Part shown: positions 1 to 7,165 of the stretch, in pieces
How positions within the stretch are numbered: the stretch's first letter is position 1
Layout of the letters: each line of letters begins with the position of its first letter
Source: Candidatus Eiseniibacteriota bacterium
GTDB lineage: Bacteria > Arandabacterota > Arandabacteria > Arandabacterales > Arandabacteraceae
NCBI GenBank assembly: GCA_030592245.1
Contig: JAUVJV010000037.1
Location: 1-10,435, forward strand
Length of the DNA: 10,435 nt
Direction of reading: 5' to 3'
Notes under the pieces: generated by a model
What the model was told of the DNA's origin: nothing
The model's input: the letters and a program-made list of their open reading frames with translations, nothing else
Database searches by the model: none
Program-made: the position numbers and the translations under genes

Positions 1-13
1 AGCCTCTGAAATA

Positions 14-22
14 TGGTAAAAT
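14..22 (+). promoter_or_regulatory. possible extended -10 promoter element
   Basis: The sequence TGGTAAAAT resembles an extended -10 box (TGnTATAAT). It would place transcription initiation around position 29, about 30 bases before the chosen start of the GH57 gene. Any -35 box would fall at or beyond the left window edge, so only half of the promoter can be judged. The region is much more AT-rich than the surrounding coding DNA, which fits a promoter but is not proof. Confidence 0.3.
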
Positions 23-45
23 AGAGTAAATAGTGTATACAAGAT

Positions 46-52
46 GAGGGGG
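46..52 (+). promoter_or_regulatory. ribosome binding site deciding the GH57 start
   Basis: GAGGGGG lies 6 bases before the ATG at 59. It overlaps the alternative upstream ATG at 44, which therefore cannot use it. This favours the ATG at 59, whose product begins directly with a typical basic signal-peptide N-region. Confidence 0.6.
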
Positions 53-58
53 TTTTTG

Positions 59-3000
59 ATGAAGGGTATACGTATATCCGCATTGGCTTTGGCGCTCCTG
101 GTCGGCCTCATCCTTGTTCCCGGGCTTACAGGCAGGGACGGCGCGATAACCTGGAGCAGTACTCCCGGAGAGGCGCAGGACTTCATGATCTCGGGAGATG
201 CTCAGACCTGGCAGCGAGACCATGTTAAGGCTCTCGACCCGGTCTATGATGGTTCTCAAGGACGCACCGGCCGCGGAGACCTGATGGGTTTCTATTTTGA
301 CCAGGGTATCGGCCGGCTCTCCATGCGCCTGAGCCTTTACAGGCCTGTCAACACACCTCATACCGACCCGGTCTTAGAGACGGGCATCCGCGCTTTTGTG
401 CTCCTGGACTATATGCCGGGAGGAAGGACGGATCTCCCCGGGGGTATCGAAGGCAGCGCCCCGGTCGAATGGGACCGCGCGATTGAGCTTGCCCAGCCGG
501 ACGGTGAGATACGGGCCCGCGTGTTCGATGAGACCATGTCGGAAGATGAGACCGACCTCGTGAGACAGGTCATAGCCTCCCGGCACTGGACCACGCTGGA
601 GACCAGCCTCGATCTTCCAGGCGGCTTCAGGGAAGCCGTAACCCGCTCGGCCGGAGTGGATGCGGCCCGCTATGATGCGGTGGCTGCAACCGCGGCCGAA
701 CTTGAGACAACTCCCATCGACTTCTATGTCTTCACCGCGGAAGAGGGCAGGATACTGGATGAGATCACGGCCAGCAATGCGCCTCTCACCAATGATCATA
801 ACGTGGCCTTCGCCCAGCATCTCAACCAGGGCCTTACCTACACCACGGTATTCAGGGGTGAGCGCGGCGAGAACGCCGCCTCCGGGTGCGATGTCAATAA
901 CCCTGATGACGGTGCCGACGAGCTCCTCGACGCTCACGACTGCTACAACCTTCCGGTTAATTGGCACCAGGGAGGCCTCCTTATCTCAGCCGCCGAGTGG
1001 CATGACCCGGACTTCAACCAGTGGCTGGCCGACGGTGTTACCGCCGGAAGGTACGAGATCTTAAGCTCCGCGCTCGGTCAGCAGATAATGCCGTTTATAA
1101 GCGTCGAGATTAACAGCAAATCGGTGAGTGTCGAGAACGACATGATCCAGACCCAATACGGTTATACTCCGCGGGTGGCCTGGGTGCCGGAGCGAGTCTG
1201 GGTCGAGAACCCGGACATAGACGGGAACGCCTATGACGCCTCCCAGCACGTGATCGATCATATAGGCGATGACTTCACCGCCAACGGTATCTGGGCAGTT
1301 ATCCTCGATGACTATATCCACTGCGGCTACCGCAACGGGGTTTTCGACGATCACCATGTCTATACTTACACCTACGCCGGGGGCAGCATAAAAGTCCTTC
1401 CCAATGACAATGACTTCGTGGGCCAGGTCAACTGGAACTGGGGTGATGCCTGGAACACCATCCTGGCCGGGACATCGGATGAGATCATCATTTATGCTAA
1501 CGATGCCGAGGTGGCCGCTGAGGTCTCCCAGGGCGCCGGTAACCCGGATGCTCTCAACAACTACATCCATCTCCTTAACGCCATCGCGGGATCCGGAGGC
1601 TCGGTCGGAACCTGGAAGCTCACCGATGTCCTGAATGACGCGGGCTTCAGCAACCAGACGCTGACCCTCCAGAATGGCACCTATGGATTGCTGGGCGAGT
1701 TCTACGGCTACGGCGGCTATTCAGGCAACAGCAACTCCTGGTATGGAGACTGGGCGGCCTACACGGGCCCGGCCAACCTCGATGCCCACGACCCCAAGTG
1801 GGACTACGGAACCCAGTGGGCTTTCACCCTGGCCAAGATCCTCACGCTTCCCATGAACAACCTGAGCGAGATGGCCTGGTACACCTTGATGACCAATTTG
1901 CACGAGACAGGCTGGCATGATGAGGGTGAGGTCTCGGGCTGGCAGCACCATTACAGTAACCACATCCGCTCGGCGAACGCGCATGCCGAGGCCGCGCGCT
2001 GGGCAAGCGGCGCCTACCTGGACTCGATGGGTTGCTACACCAGTGATTTCGAGGATGACGGCTCCGACGAGCTCGTGCTTTACAATGACCGGATCCTGGC
2101 CGTTTTCGACCCCATCGGCGGCAAGCTCCAGTGGCTCTTCTGCAAGGGCTCGGGGTACGACTACAGTGTTGTCTCCAATGACAATGTCTACTGGGTGGAT
2201 ACCGACGGAGACTATAATGAGACCAATCACGTTGCCGTGCTCTCGGATGTGGGTGTGAGCGGAATCGACCGGCAACATGACTATTACACTTTCGAGGTTG
2301 TGACCGCAACCGGTCCGACGGTCGAGGCCAATATCGTCCATTCCAGCGTTACCAAAAACGTGACGCTCTCATACGGGGACCTTCACCTTAAGGCCCAGTA
2401 CAGAACCGACGGCGGCCGGGCATATGTCAAGAACGGGTTCTGCCCCGACAACCTGGACCTGACCTGGTCAGGCAAGGTGCTGGAGAGGCTGTGGGATCCC
2501 GACGGCGGCGGTTACTTCGGATTCAGGAACTCCAATACAGGGGCGACGGGAGCAATTATCGTCGGCTCGGCCGGCGCTATTCACAATCTCCAGTTCGAGG
2601 CCACCTTGCTCGAAGGCGATGAGTTCTATGGCGACAGCCCCTTCGAGGTCTGGGTGTACGGCGGCTATACGAGCGTGCCTGATACCAGCGGACGTGTCAC
2701 CGAGCTCGAGGCCCTGAGGGACAGCCTGGTAGATGTGCTGCCCCCTTTGCCATTGGAGGGCGTCTACTACAGCGCGACCGACCATCTGATTCTCACCTTC
2801 GATGAAGCCATCGATGCTTCGAGCGTGGTCGTCACGGGTATCGCCTTCGATGATGACGATGACGGCGTGGCCGATGTCACCTTGACCGGCTCTGATTCGC
2901 TCCGGACCACCGGGTTTAACAACCGCTTGAGCTTCGATCTCTCCCCGGCCACAGCCACCGCGCTGGAGGCCCTCCCCGGAGACCTCGAGCTCCTGCTCGC

Positions 3001-4093
3001 GGCCAATACGGTCGAGGATGATGCCGGTAATGGCAATCCCCAGATCACAAATACGGATGACGTGCCCGTCTATGTGGCGCCTGTCACCAAGTACCAGATC
3101 GACGGCTGGCTTCCGGACAGCGACTGGGTGGACCCGCACGTAAGGCATGACGATGGCTGGGACTCCGCCTGGAATGGTTCTGCGCCGGGTGATACCAATG
3201 AGATCCTGGTGCTCTTCGCCGACTGGGACTCGACCTATCTCTACCTCGGGATCAGGGGCCACGTTAATGGCAATTCCTGGATTCTCTATCTTGATACCGA
3301 TGTCGACGGCCCCAATGGTTACACCGATCTTACGAATATCGACCACTGGGAGCGTGGCGCTACGTTCACGGCTTCGGGTTTCATGCCCGACTTCCAGTAC
3401 GGCGCCTACCAGCACCAGGGCGCTTTCGATTCTCACTCCATGTTCAAGCTCACCAGCGATACCACCAGTGAGGACATAAGCTCCCAGGTCGTGATGGCCT
3501 TCGATCCCATGCATGTGTATCAGTACGAAGGCGGCAGCGAGCTCGCGATTCCCTGGGATGCCCTGTATGCATTGGGTGTGGGGCAGGTGCCGCCGGGAGC
3601 CACGGTCGGATTCGCCGCGTCGATCTGCTGGGACCCCGAGCCCGACGGCGAACTCGGAGGCGACTCGGCACCGAACAATATCTCCGTCAGCCTGCCGATC
3701 ATCGATAACTTCATCGAGATGCTGGTGGATTGCGATAATGATGGCAAGCCGGACCCGGACAGCCTGGCCGGTATCGGCGACGTGACCGATGCGGATATGG
3801 TGAGGCTGTATAAGGCCTATCCGAGTCCTACCATGTCGGGAGCCAGGGTACCCCTTTATCTGGCCGGATCACCGGCCGGGAAGGCCGCCCAGGCCGTCGA
3901 GGCTCATGTCTATGATATCACGGGCCGCAGGGTCAAGGCCGTCTTCAGCGGCCAGCTCCCGCCCGGGAGGCACGAGATAGCCTGGGACGGCACCACCGCC
4001 CACGGCGCGCCTGCGGGTCCGGGGATCTACTTCATGCGCGTCACCGTGGATAGCCGGAACATAGGAAGCGTGAAGGTAGTGCGCATGCGATAG
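59..4093 (+). CDS. secreted GH57-type glycoside hydrolase (alpha-glucan-active) with accessory beta-domains and FlgD-like C-terminus
   Basis: Predicted exported alpha-glucan hydrolase or transferase of about 1344 aa. Residues 1 to about 27 form a signal peptide (MKGIR, then a long Ala/Leu/Val stretch) with no lipobox. Residues 30-240 look like a beta-rich DOMON/CBM9-type domain. A GH57 catalytic core spans about 245-655: GRYEIL with E333 (region 2), WVPERVW 375-381 with putative nucleophile E378 (region 3), YANDAE with putative acid/base D482 (region 4), and NLHETGWH 613-620 (region 5). Region 1, normally HQP, is degenerate (HLNQG at 254-258). Residues 660-875 resemble the beta-sandwich that follows GH57 4-alpha-glucanotransferases, opening with an Asp-rich loop. 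Then come an Ig-like domain (about 895-1005), a second DOMON/CBM9-like domain (1010-1220), a DCDNDGKPD loop, and a FlgD-type Ig domain (1255-1344; VYDITGRRVK, WDGT, GIYFMRV) that may serve in sorting or surface attachment. Family assignment is from motifs. Exact substrate is unknown; amylopullulanase or glucanotransferase are both possible. The next gene is unrelated. Confidence 0.8.
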   Translation: MKGIRISALALALLVGLILVPGLTGRDGAITWSSTPGEAQDFMISGDAQTWQRDHVKALDPVYDGSQGRTGRGDLMGFYFDQGIGRLSMRLSLYRPVNTPHTDPVLETGIRAFVLLDYMPGGRTDLPGGIEGSAPVEWDRAIELAQPDGEIRARVFDETMSEDETDLVRQVIASRHWTTLETSLDLPGGFREAVTRSAGVDAARYDAVAATAAELETTPIDFYVFTAEEGRILDEITASNAPLTNDHNVAFAQHLNQGLTYTTVFRGERGENAASGCDVNNPDDGADELLDAHDCYNLPVNWHQGGLLISAAEWHDPDFNQWLADGVTAGRYEILSSALGQQIMPFISVEINSKSVSVENDMIQTQYGYTPRVAWVPERVWVENPDIDGNAYDASQHVIDHIGDDFTANGIWAVILDDYIHCGYRNGVFDDHHVYTYTYAGGSIKVLPNDNDFVGQVNWNWGDAWNTILAGTSDEIIIYANDAEVAAEVSQGAGNPDALNNYIHLLNAIAGSGGSVGTWKLTDVLNDAGFSNQTLTLQNGTYGLLGEFYGYGGYSGNSNSWYGDWAAYTGPANLDAHDPKWDYGTQWAFTLAKILTLPMNNLSEMAWYTLMTNLHETGWHDEGEVSGWQHHYSNHIRSANAHAEAARWASGAYLDSMGCYTSDFEDDGSDELVLYNDRILAVFDPIGGKLQWLFCKGSGYDYSVVSNDNVYWVDTDGDYNETNHVAVLSDVGVSGIDRQHDYYTFEVVTATGPTVEANIVHSSVTKNVTLSYGDLHLKAQYRTDGGRAYVKNGFCPDNLDLTWSGKVLERLWDPDGGGYFGFRNSNTGATGAIIVGSAGAIHNLQFEATLLEGDEFYGDSPFEVWVYGGYTSVPDTSGRVTELEALRDSLVDVLPPLPLEGVYYSATDHLILTFDEAIDASSVVVTGIAFDDDDDGVADVTLTGSDSLRTTGFNNRLSFDLSPATATALEALPGDLELLLAANTVEDDAGNGNPQITNTDDVPVYVAPVTKYQIDGWLPDSDWVDPHVRHDDGWDSAWNGSAPGDTNEILVLFADWDSTYLYLGIRGHVNGNSWILYLDTDVDGPNGYTDLTNIDHWERGATFTASGFMPDFQYGAYQHQGAFDSHSMFKLTSDTTSEDISSQVVMAFDPMHVYQYEGGSELAIPWDALYALGVGQVPPGATVGFAASICWDPEPDGELGGDSAPNNISVSLPIIDNFIEMLVDCDNDGKPDPDSLAGIGDVTDADMVRLYKAYPSPTMSGARVPLYLAGSPAGKAAQAVEAHVYDITGRRVKAVFSGQLPPGRHEIAWDGTTAHGAPAGPGIYFMRVTVDSRNIGSVKVVRMR

Positions 4094-4104
4094 GCAGCCG
4101 GCCT

Positions 4105-4178
4105 CAATTCACAAAGCTGGGGTCAGGTACCGATTTGTGAATTCACAAATCGGTACCTGACCCCGTTTTCTTGAATTT
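4105..4178. repeat. perfect 46-bp palindrome with imperfect outer inverted repeat (REP/MITE-like element)
   Basis: Positions 4119-4164 form a perfect, loopless 46-bp palindrome centred on GAATTC (arm begins GGGGTCAGGTACCGATTT). Outside it, AATTCACAAA at 4106-4115 repeats the palindrome centre, and AATTCA there is complementary to TGAATT at 4172-4177, giving an imperfect outer inverted repeat. The element starts 11 bases after the GH57 stop. A TTTT run at 4166-4169 follows the right arm, so transcription of the element could terminate the GH57 mRNA. Its arm shares 14 of 18 bases with the element at 7166-7240. This pattern fits dispersed palindromes mobilised by Y1-type REP-associated transposases, but no such transposase is encoded in the window, so that link is inferred. 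Confidence 0.75.
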
Positions 4179-4207
4179 GGTGGGGGTGTTGCGGTAGCAT
4201 ACGATCC

Positions 4208-4212
4208 GGAGG
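4208..4212 (+). promoter_or_regulatory. ribosome binding site of the threonine synthase gene
   Basis: GGAGG lies 6 bases before the ATG at 4219 but only 3 bases before the adjacent in-frame ATG at 4216. Normal spacing favours 4219. Confidence 0.55.
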
Positions 4213-4218
4213 ACAATG

Positions 4219-5322
4219 ATGGGCCATCTTTACTGCGGCAAGTGTGAGGCTATGTACGAGTTAGATGATCCGCGGTGGCGTTGTGACTGTGGGTCGTACC
4301 TCGATATCGAGTTCAAGCCATCGTTCGATCCGGTTGCTATCTCGACCGGGCCCCGGAACCTGTGGCGCTACCGGGGTGCCATCCCGATAGGTGATGATGC
4401 AAACATTGTCTCCCTGTCCGAAGGCTTTACCCCGCTGGCCGACATGCAGATTGGCAATGTGAAGACAAAGGTCAAACTCGATCACCTCTCCCCCACCGGG
4501 TCATTCAAGGACAGGGGCGCCACTGTGCTGGTGAGCCGGTTCAAGGAGCTCGGGATCGGAAGTGTGGTCGAGGACTCCTCCGGCAATGCCGGCTCCGCGA
4601 TTGCCGCCTATTGCGCGAGGGCAGGTATCGAATGCACTGTTTTCGTGCCGGAGACCGCCCGGCCGGAGAAGGTCGCCCTCATAAGATCCCACGGCGCCGA
4701 GGTCAAAGTTGTCGCGGGAGGCCGGGAGGATGCGGCAGACGCCGCGATGGAAGCCGCCGAATCCACCTATTATGCTTCTCACGCCTGGAACCCCTTTTTC
4801 CTTCAGGGCACTAAGACCTTCGCCTATGAGATTTGCGAACAGCTGGCCTGGCGCGCCCCGGACGCCGTCGTGCTTCCGGTTGGCAACGGCACCCTCCTCC
4901 TCGGCGCCTCGATCGGCTTCAAGGAGCTGCTCGCCGCGGGATTTATCGACACGATGCCCGAGCTCATCGCCGTACAGTCCTCGCAGTGCGACCCGCTTGC
5001 GCAGGCCTACCGAGGCGACCTGGCAGAACCTGCCGCCATCACAGCCGGGGCAACGGTCGCAGACGGTATCGCCGTCGCGGCGCCGCTAAGAGGAAGGCAA
5101 ATCCTCGAAGCCGTGAGGGAATCCGGGGGCAGTTTCATAAGTGTGGATGACACCGAGATAGAAGCCGCGCGCCGCGAGATCCGCAAACATGGCTATTCCA
5201 TCGAGCCGACTTCTGCGGCAGCTCCGGCGGGGCTGCTCAGGTACCGCTTCAAAGACAAGCGGGTTGTCACGGTCTTTACAGGGCACGGCCGGAAGCCGGG
5301 AGCGCCCGGGGCGAATCTATGA
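4219..5322 (+). CDS. thrC: threonine synthase-family PLP enzyme
   Basis: Fold type II PLP enzyme of 367 aa, most likely threonine synthase (O-phospho-L-homoserine + water to L-threonine + phosphate), cytoplasmic. The N-terminus carries a small Cys cluster (CGKC at 6-9, CDC at 22-24), the degenerate zinc-ribbon-like start seen in many short threonine synthases. SPTGSFKDRG contains the PLP-binding Lys at about 97. SSGNAG at about 120-125 is the substrate/cofactor Asn loop. VGNGT at 221-225 is the glycine-rich loop that binds the PLP phosphate. WNPFFLQGTKT near 190 and TGHGRK near the C-terminus are also family-typical. The length matches the short class rather than the longer E. coli/yeast class. 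No homoserine dehydrogenase or homoserine kinase gene is adjacent, so pathway context is missing. A threonine dehydratase or another beta-replacing enzyme is the main alternative. The start at 4219 was chosen over 4216 by ribosome-binding-site spacing. Confidence 0.82.
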   Translation: MGHLYCGKCEAMYELDDPRWRCDCGSYLDIEFKPSFDPVAISTGPRNLWRYRGAIPIGDDANIVSLSEGFTPLADMQIGNVKTKVKLDHLSPTGSFKDRGATVLVSRFKELGIGSVVEDSSGNAGSAIAAYCARAGIECTVFVPETARPEKVALIRSHGAEVKVVAGGREDAADAAMEAAESTYYASHAWNPFFLQGTKTFAYEICEQLAWRAPDAVVLPVGNGTLLLGASIGFKELLAAGFIDTMPELIAVQSSQCDPLAQAYRGDLAEPAAITAGATVADGIAVAAPLRGRQILEAVRESGGSFISVDDTEIEAARREIRKHGYSIEPTSAAAPAGLLRYRFKDKRVVTVFTGHGRKPGAPGANL

Positions 5323-5341
5323 CACCCTGATGAGAACGCTT

Positions 5342-6691
5342 TCAGGCCTTGGTCCCCGGGGTCGCCACCCCCGGGGTTTCCATCCGCAGATCCTCCATCC
5401 GCGGGTCCTCCATCCTGGTCACCAGGGCCAGAACCGCTATGCCCACAATCACAAGCGCGGCTGCCGCGTAGAAGGACACCCTGTAGGCATAGGCCTCGGT
5501 CGAGCCCGATCTCACAAGCAGGTCTACTATCGGGCCGGTCACCAGCGTCCCGGCGGTTCCCCAGCTCAGGAAGAAAGTCGCGTTAAAGAGGGCGAACTGG
5601 CGTCCCCTGCTCATGGCCGGGATAAGCCTGGAGGCATAGGCATAGGATGAGGACCGGATGGTCACAAACGCGGCGCCCGAGAGGAAGTTGCAGGCAAAGA
5701 CGAGGGCGAGCGACCGGGTGAAGGCAAAGCCCAGAAGTCCAACGGTGGAAACAGCCGCTCCCCAGAGCAGGATCCTGTCATCGCGGTAACGTTTTGAAAG
5801 CCATCCCATTGACAGGCCGAGAACAAAGACGGCCAAAGACTGCATGTTTACGATATGGCTTAAGAGTCTGCTTGAGACATCGAAGCCACCTTCCAGGACC
5901 AGGTACTGGGCCTTGGTAACCGCAACGCTGTTTCTTCCGAAGTTGATCAGCATCATGGCAAGCAGGAACATGATGAACTTCCTGGAGTATCCGGTCGCGC
6001 CGGCGCGCCGGCCCCCCGCGTCGGCGGATCCCGGCTGCCCCTCTCCCGAGAGCCGGATTCCACCCTCAGGCACGAAGAACATAGGAATGGTCGATAGCAG
6101 CATGACGCCTGATGCCACGAAGAAGAGCAGGCCGCTGTGAAATCCCCAGCCCTCGTAGTACCTCGAGAGCCCATCGTAGGCAATACCGCCTATCCAGACA
6201 CCCACTATCCGGCCCAGGGCACCCACGCTCAAGAGCCTGCCCTGCACGCTTGCTCTCTCGTATTCGGGATAAAGGTCCGAGATCAGGGCGCTCCAGGAAA
6301 CATTTGACATGGACCAGAATATCTCGACCACCACCAGGCCCAGGATGATCACATACGCCGCGGCCCGGGGACTTCCCGGAAGCGTATGGGCATACCACAC
6401 AGCCACCGTTATAAGGGCCGCGGATATCTCGCCCAGGATGATCAGCGTCCTGCGCTTCTGGTAACGGTCCGACAGCGGGCCCCAGACGAAGGTCTGGAAT
6501 ACGATGTTGATCACCATGGGGAAGAAGGCAAAGAAGGTCGTCTCGGTAACGCTCAGGCCCAGATAGAATCTTAAGTAGATGGAGAGGTAACTATAGAACA
6601 GACCCCGCCGGAACATGGCAAGGACCTGAAAGGAAGAGATATTAAAGAAGGTCTTGCGGGACCTGGCATGGTCGTGGACAGATGGCTTCAT
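5342..6691 (-). CDS. MFS (major facilitator superfamily) transporter
   Basis: Inner-membrane secondary transporter of about 449 aa with the 12-helix layout of the major facilitator superfamily. Hydrophobic segments alternate with short charged loops. MFS motif A appears after helix 2 as GPLSDRYQKRR (about 71-81), and its weaker copy GWLSKRYRDDR lies in the second half (about 296-306). A long hydrophilic, Gly/Arg-rich central loop (about 210-238) separates the two six-helix bundles. Substrate cannot be read from the sequence; drug or sugar export and import are all possible. The C-terminal tail is a short five-residue repeat (RMEDP, RMEDL, RMETP) followed by GVATPGTKA. The gene converges on the threonine synthase gene, with only 19 bases between stop codons. 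No Shine-Dalgarno is visible before ATG 6691. TTG at 6700 or 6703 would add 3 or 4 residues. Confidence 0.85.
   Translation of the reverse strand: MKPSVHDHARSRKTFFNISSFQVLAMFRRGLFYSYLSIYLRFYLGLSVTETTFFAFFPMVINIVFQTFVWGPLSDRYQKRRTLIILGEISAALITVAVWYAHTLPGSPRAAAYVIILGLVVVEIFWSMSNVSWSALISDLYPEYERASVQGRLLSVGALGRIVGVWIGGIAYDGLSRYYEGWGFHSGLLFFVASGVMLLSTIPMFFVPEGGIRLSGEGQPGSADAGGRRAGATGYSRKFIMFLLAMMLINFGRNSVAVTKAQYLVLEGGFDVSSRLLSHIVNMQSLAVFVLGLSMGWLSKRYRDDRILLWGAAVSTVGLLGFAFTRSLALVFACNFLSGAAFVTIRSSSYAYASRLIPAMSRGRQFALFNATFFLSWGTAGTLVTGPIVDLLVRSGSTEAYAYRVSFYAAAALVIVGIAVLALVTRMEDPRMEDLRMETPGVATPGTKA
5354..5380 (+). terminator. possible terminator of the threonine synthase transcript, inside the opposing MFS gene
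   Basis: CCCCGGGG at 5354-5361 and 5369-5376 can pair as an 8-bp all-GC stem with a 7-base loop, followed on the + strand by TTTC. It begins 31 bases after the threonine synthase stop and lies within the C-terminal codons of the MFS gene. The U-tract is short, so intrinsic termination would be weak. It may simply reflect Pro/Gly codons (ETPGVATPG) in the MFS tail. Confidence 0.3.
5379..5423 (-). repeat. 15-bp tandem repeat in the MFS C-terminus
   Basis: Three consecutive 15-base units begin TCCATCC on the + strand (5379-5393, 5394-5408, 5409-5423). The first two differ at two positions (CGCAGATCC versus CGCGGGTCC) and the third is degenerate. Because 15 is a multiple of three the repeat keeps frame, encoding RMED/RMET pentapeptides in the cytoplasmic tail of the transporter. 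Confidence 0.6.
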
Positions 6692-6766
6692 GACATGCAA
6701 CAATAGAGTATATTCACACGAAAGACCAGAGGCCGCTCAAACTGTTTTCAATGAAAGGAGATGGTG
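6692..6766. promoter_or_regulatory. divergent control region between the MFS and VOC genes
   Basis: This 75-base stretch must hold the promoters of both divergent genes unless they are transcribed from further away. On the minus strand TATACT (6712-6707) is a good -10 match. It would put the MFS transcript start near 6700, leaving a leader of roughly 10 bases or none. No -35 at normal spacing is convincing. On the plus strand no clear -10/-35 pair was found for the VOC gene. Confidence 0.35.
6754..6760 (+). promoter_or_regulatory. ribosome binding site deciding the VOC protein start
   Basis: AAAGGAG directly abuts the ATG at 6761, which is too close to serve it, but lies 6 bases before the in-frame ATG at 6767. 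The latter is therefore the likely start. Confidence 0.65.
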
Positions 6767-7159
6767 ATGGGAGACAGATTCAAGACCCACGGAGACTTCA
6801 GCTGGTGCGAGCTGATGACCACCGATATCGACGCTGCAAAGAAGTTCTACTCAGACCTCCTCGGATGGACGCTAAGTGACATGCCCATGGGAGAGGCCGG
6901 CATGTACACCGTGTTCAAGGCGGGAGATCAGGATGTCGGCGGCATGATGGCGCTGCCCAAGAACATGCCCCCCGGAGTCCCACCCCACTGGACAGCCTAC
7001 ATAACCGTGACCGATATTGATGCGGTCGCCAAGAAGGCTCAGGAGATGGGTGGAACCGCCCTGGTACCGCCCACGGATATTCCGAAGGTTGGGCGCTTCT
7101 TTGTGCTTAAGGATCCGCAGGGTGCGGTCATCGCCTTTATCCAGTACAAGAACATGTAG
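6767..7159 (+). CDS. VOC/glyoxalase-fold protein (glyoxalase/bleomycin resistance/dioxygenase superfamily)
   Basis: A 130-aa cytoplasmic protein made of two vicinal-oxygen-chelate beta-alpha-beta-beta-beta modules (about 8-65 and 74-128). The first module opens with FSWCELMTTDIDAAKKFYSDLLGWT, shown here in pieces: the WCEL strand, then the DIDAAKKFY helix and LLGW turn typical of the family. The second module has HWTAYITVTDIDA, a PKVGRFFVLKDPQGA turn and a final IAFIQ strand. The closest general type is the single-chain two-module proteins resembling the Cfp30B and glyoxalase-like groups. The substrate is unknown. Candidate metal ligands would be the Glu of WCEL, the His of HWTAY and a residue in the last strand, but that strand has Gln where many active members carry Glu, so metal dependence is uncertain. 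The neighbours give no pathway clue. Confidence 0.85.
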   Translation: MGDRFKTHGDFSWCELMTTDIDAAKKFYSDLLGWTLSDMPMGEAGMYTVFKAGDQDVGGMMALPKNMPPGVPPHWTAYITVTDIDAVAKKAQEMGGTALVPPTDIPKVGRFFVLKDPQGAVIAFIQYKNM

Positions 7160-7165
7160 AAACGA

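Noticed and set aside
2468..3514. 348-codon open frame on the minus strand opposite the GH57 gene
   Set aside because: It lies fully inside a gene with clear domains on the other strand, has no ribosome binding site or recognisable motif, and long antisense frames are expected in GC-rich coding DNA. The same applies to the minus-strand frames at 374-967, 1061-1570 and 1721-2341.
2045..3770. Dockerin modules in the hydrolase
   Set aside because: The Asp-rich loops are not arranged as paired 22-residue duplicated segments and are scattered over several hundred residues.
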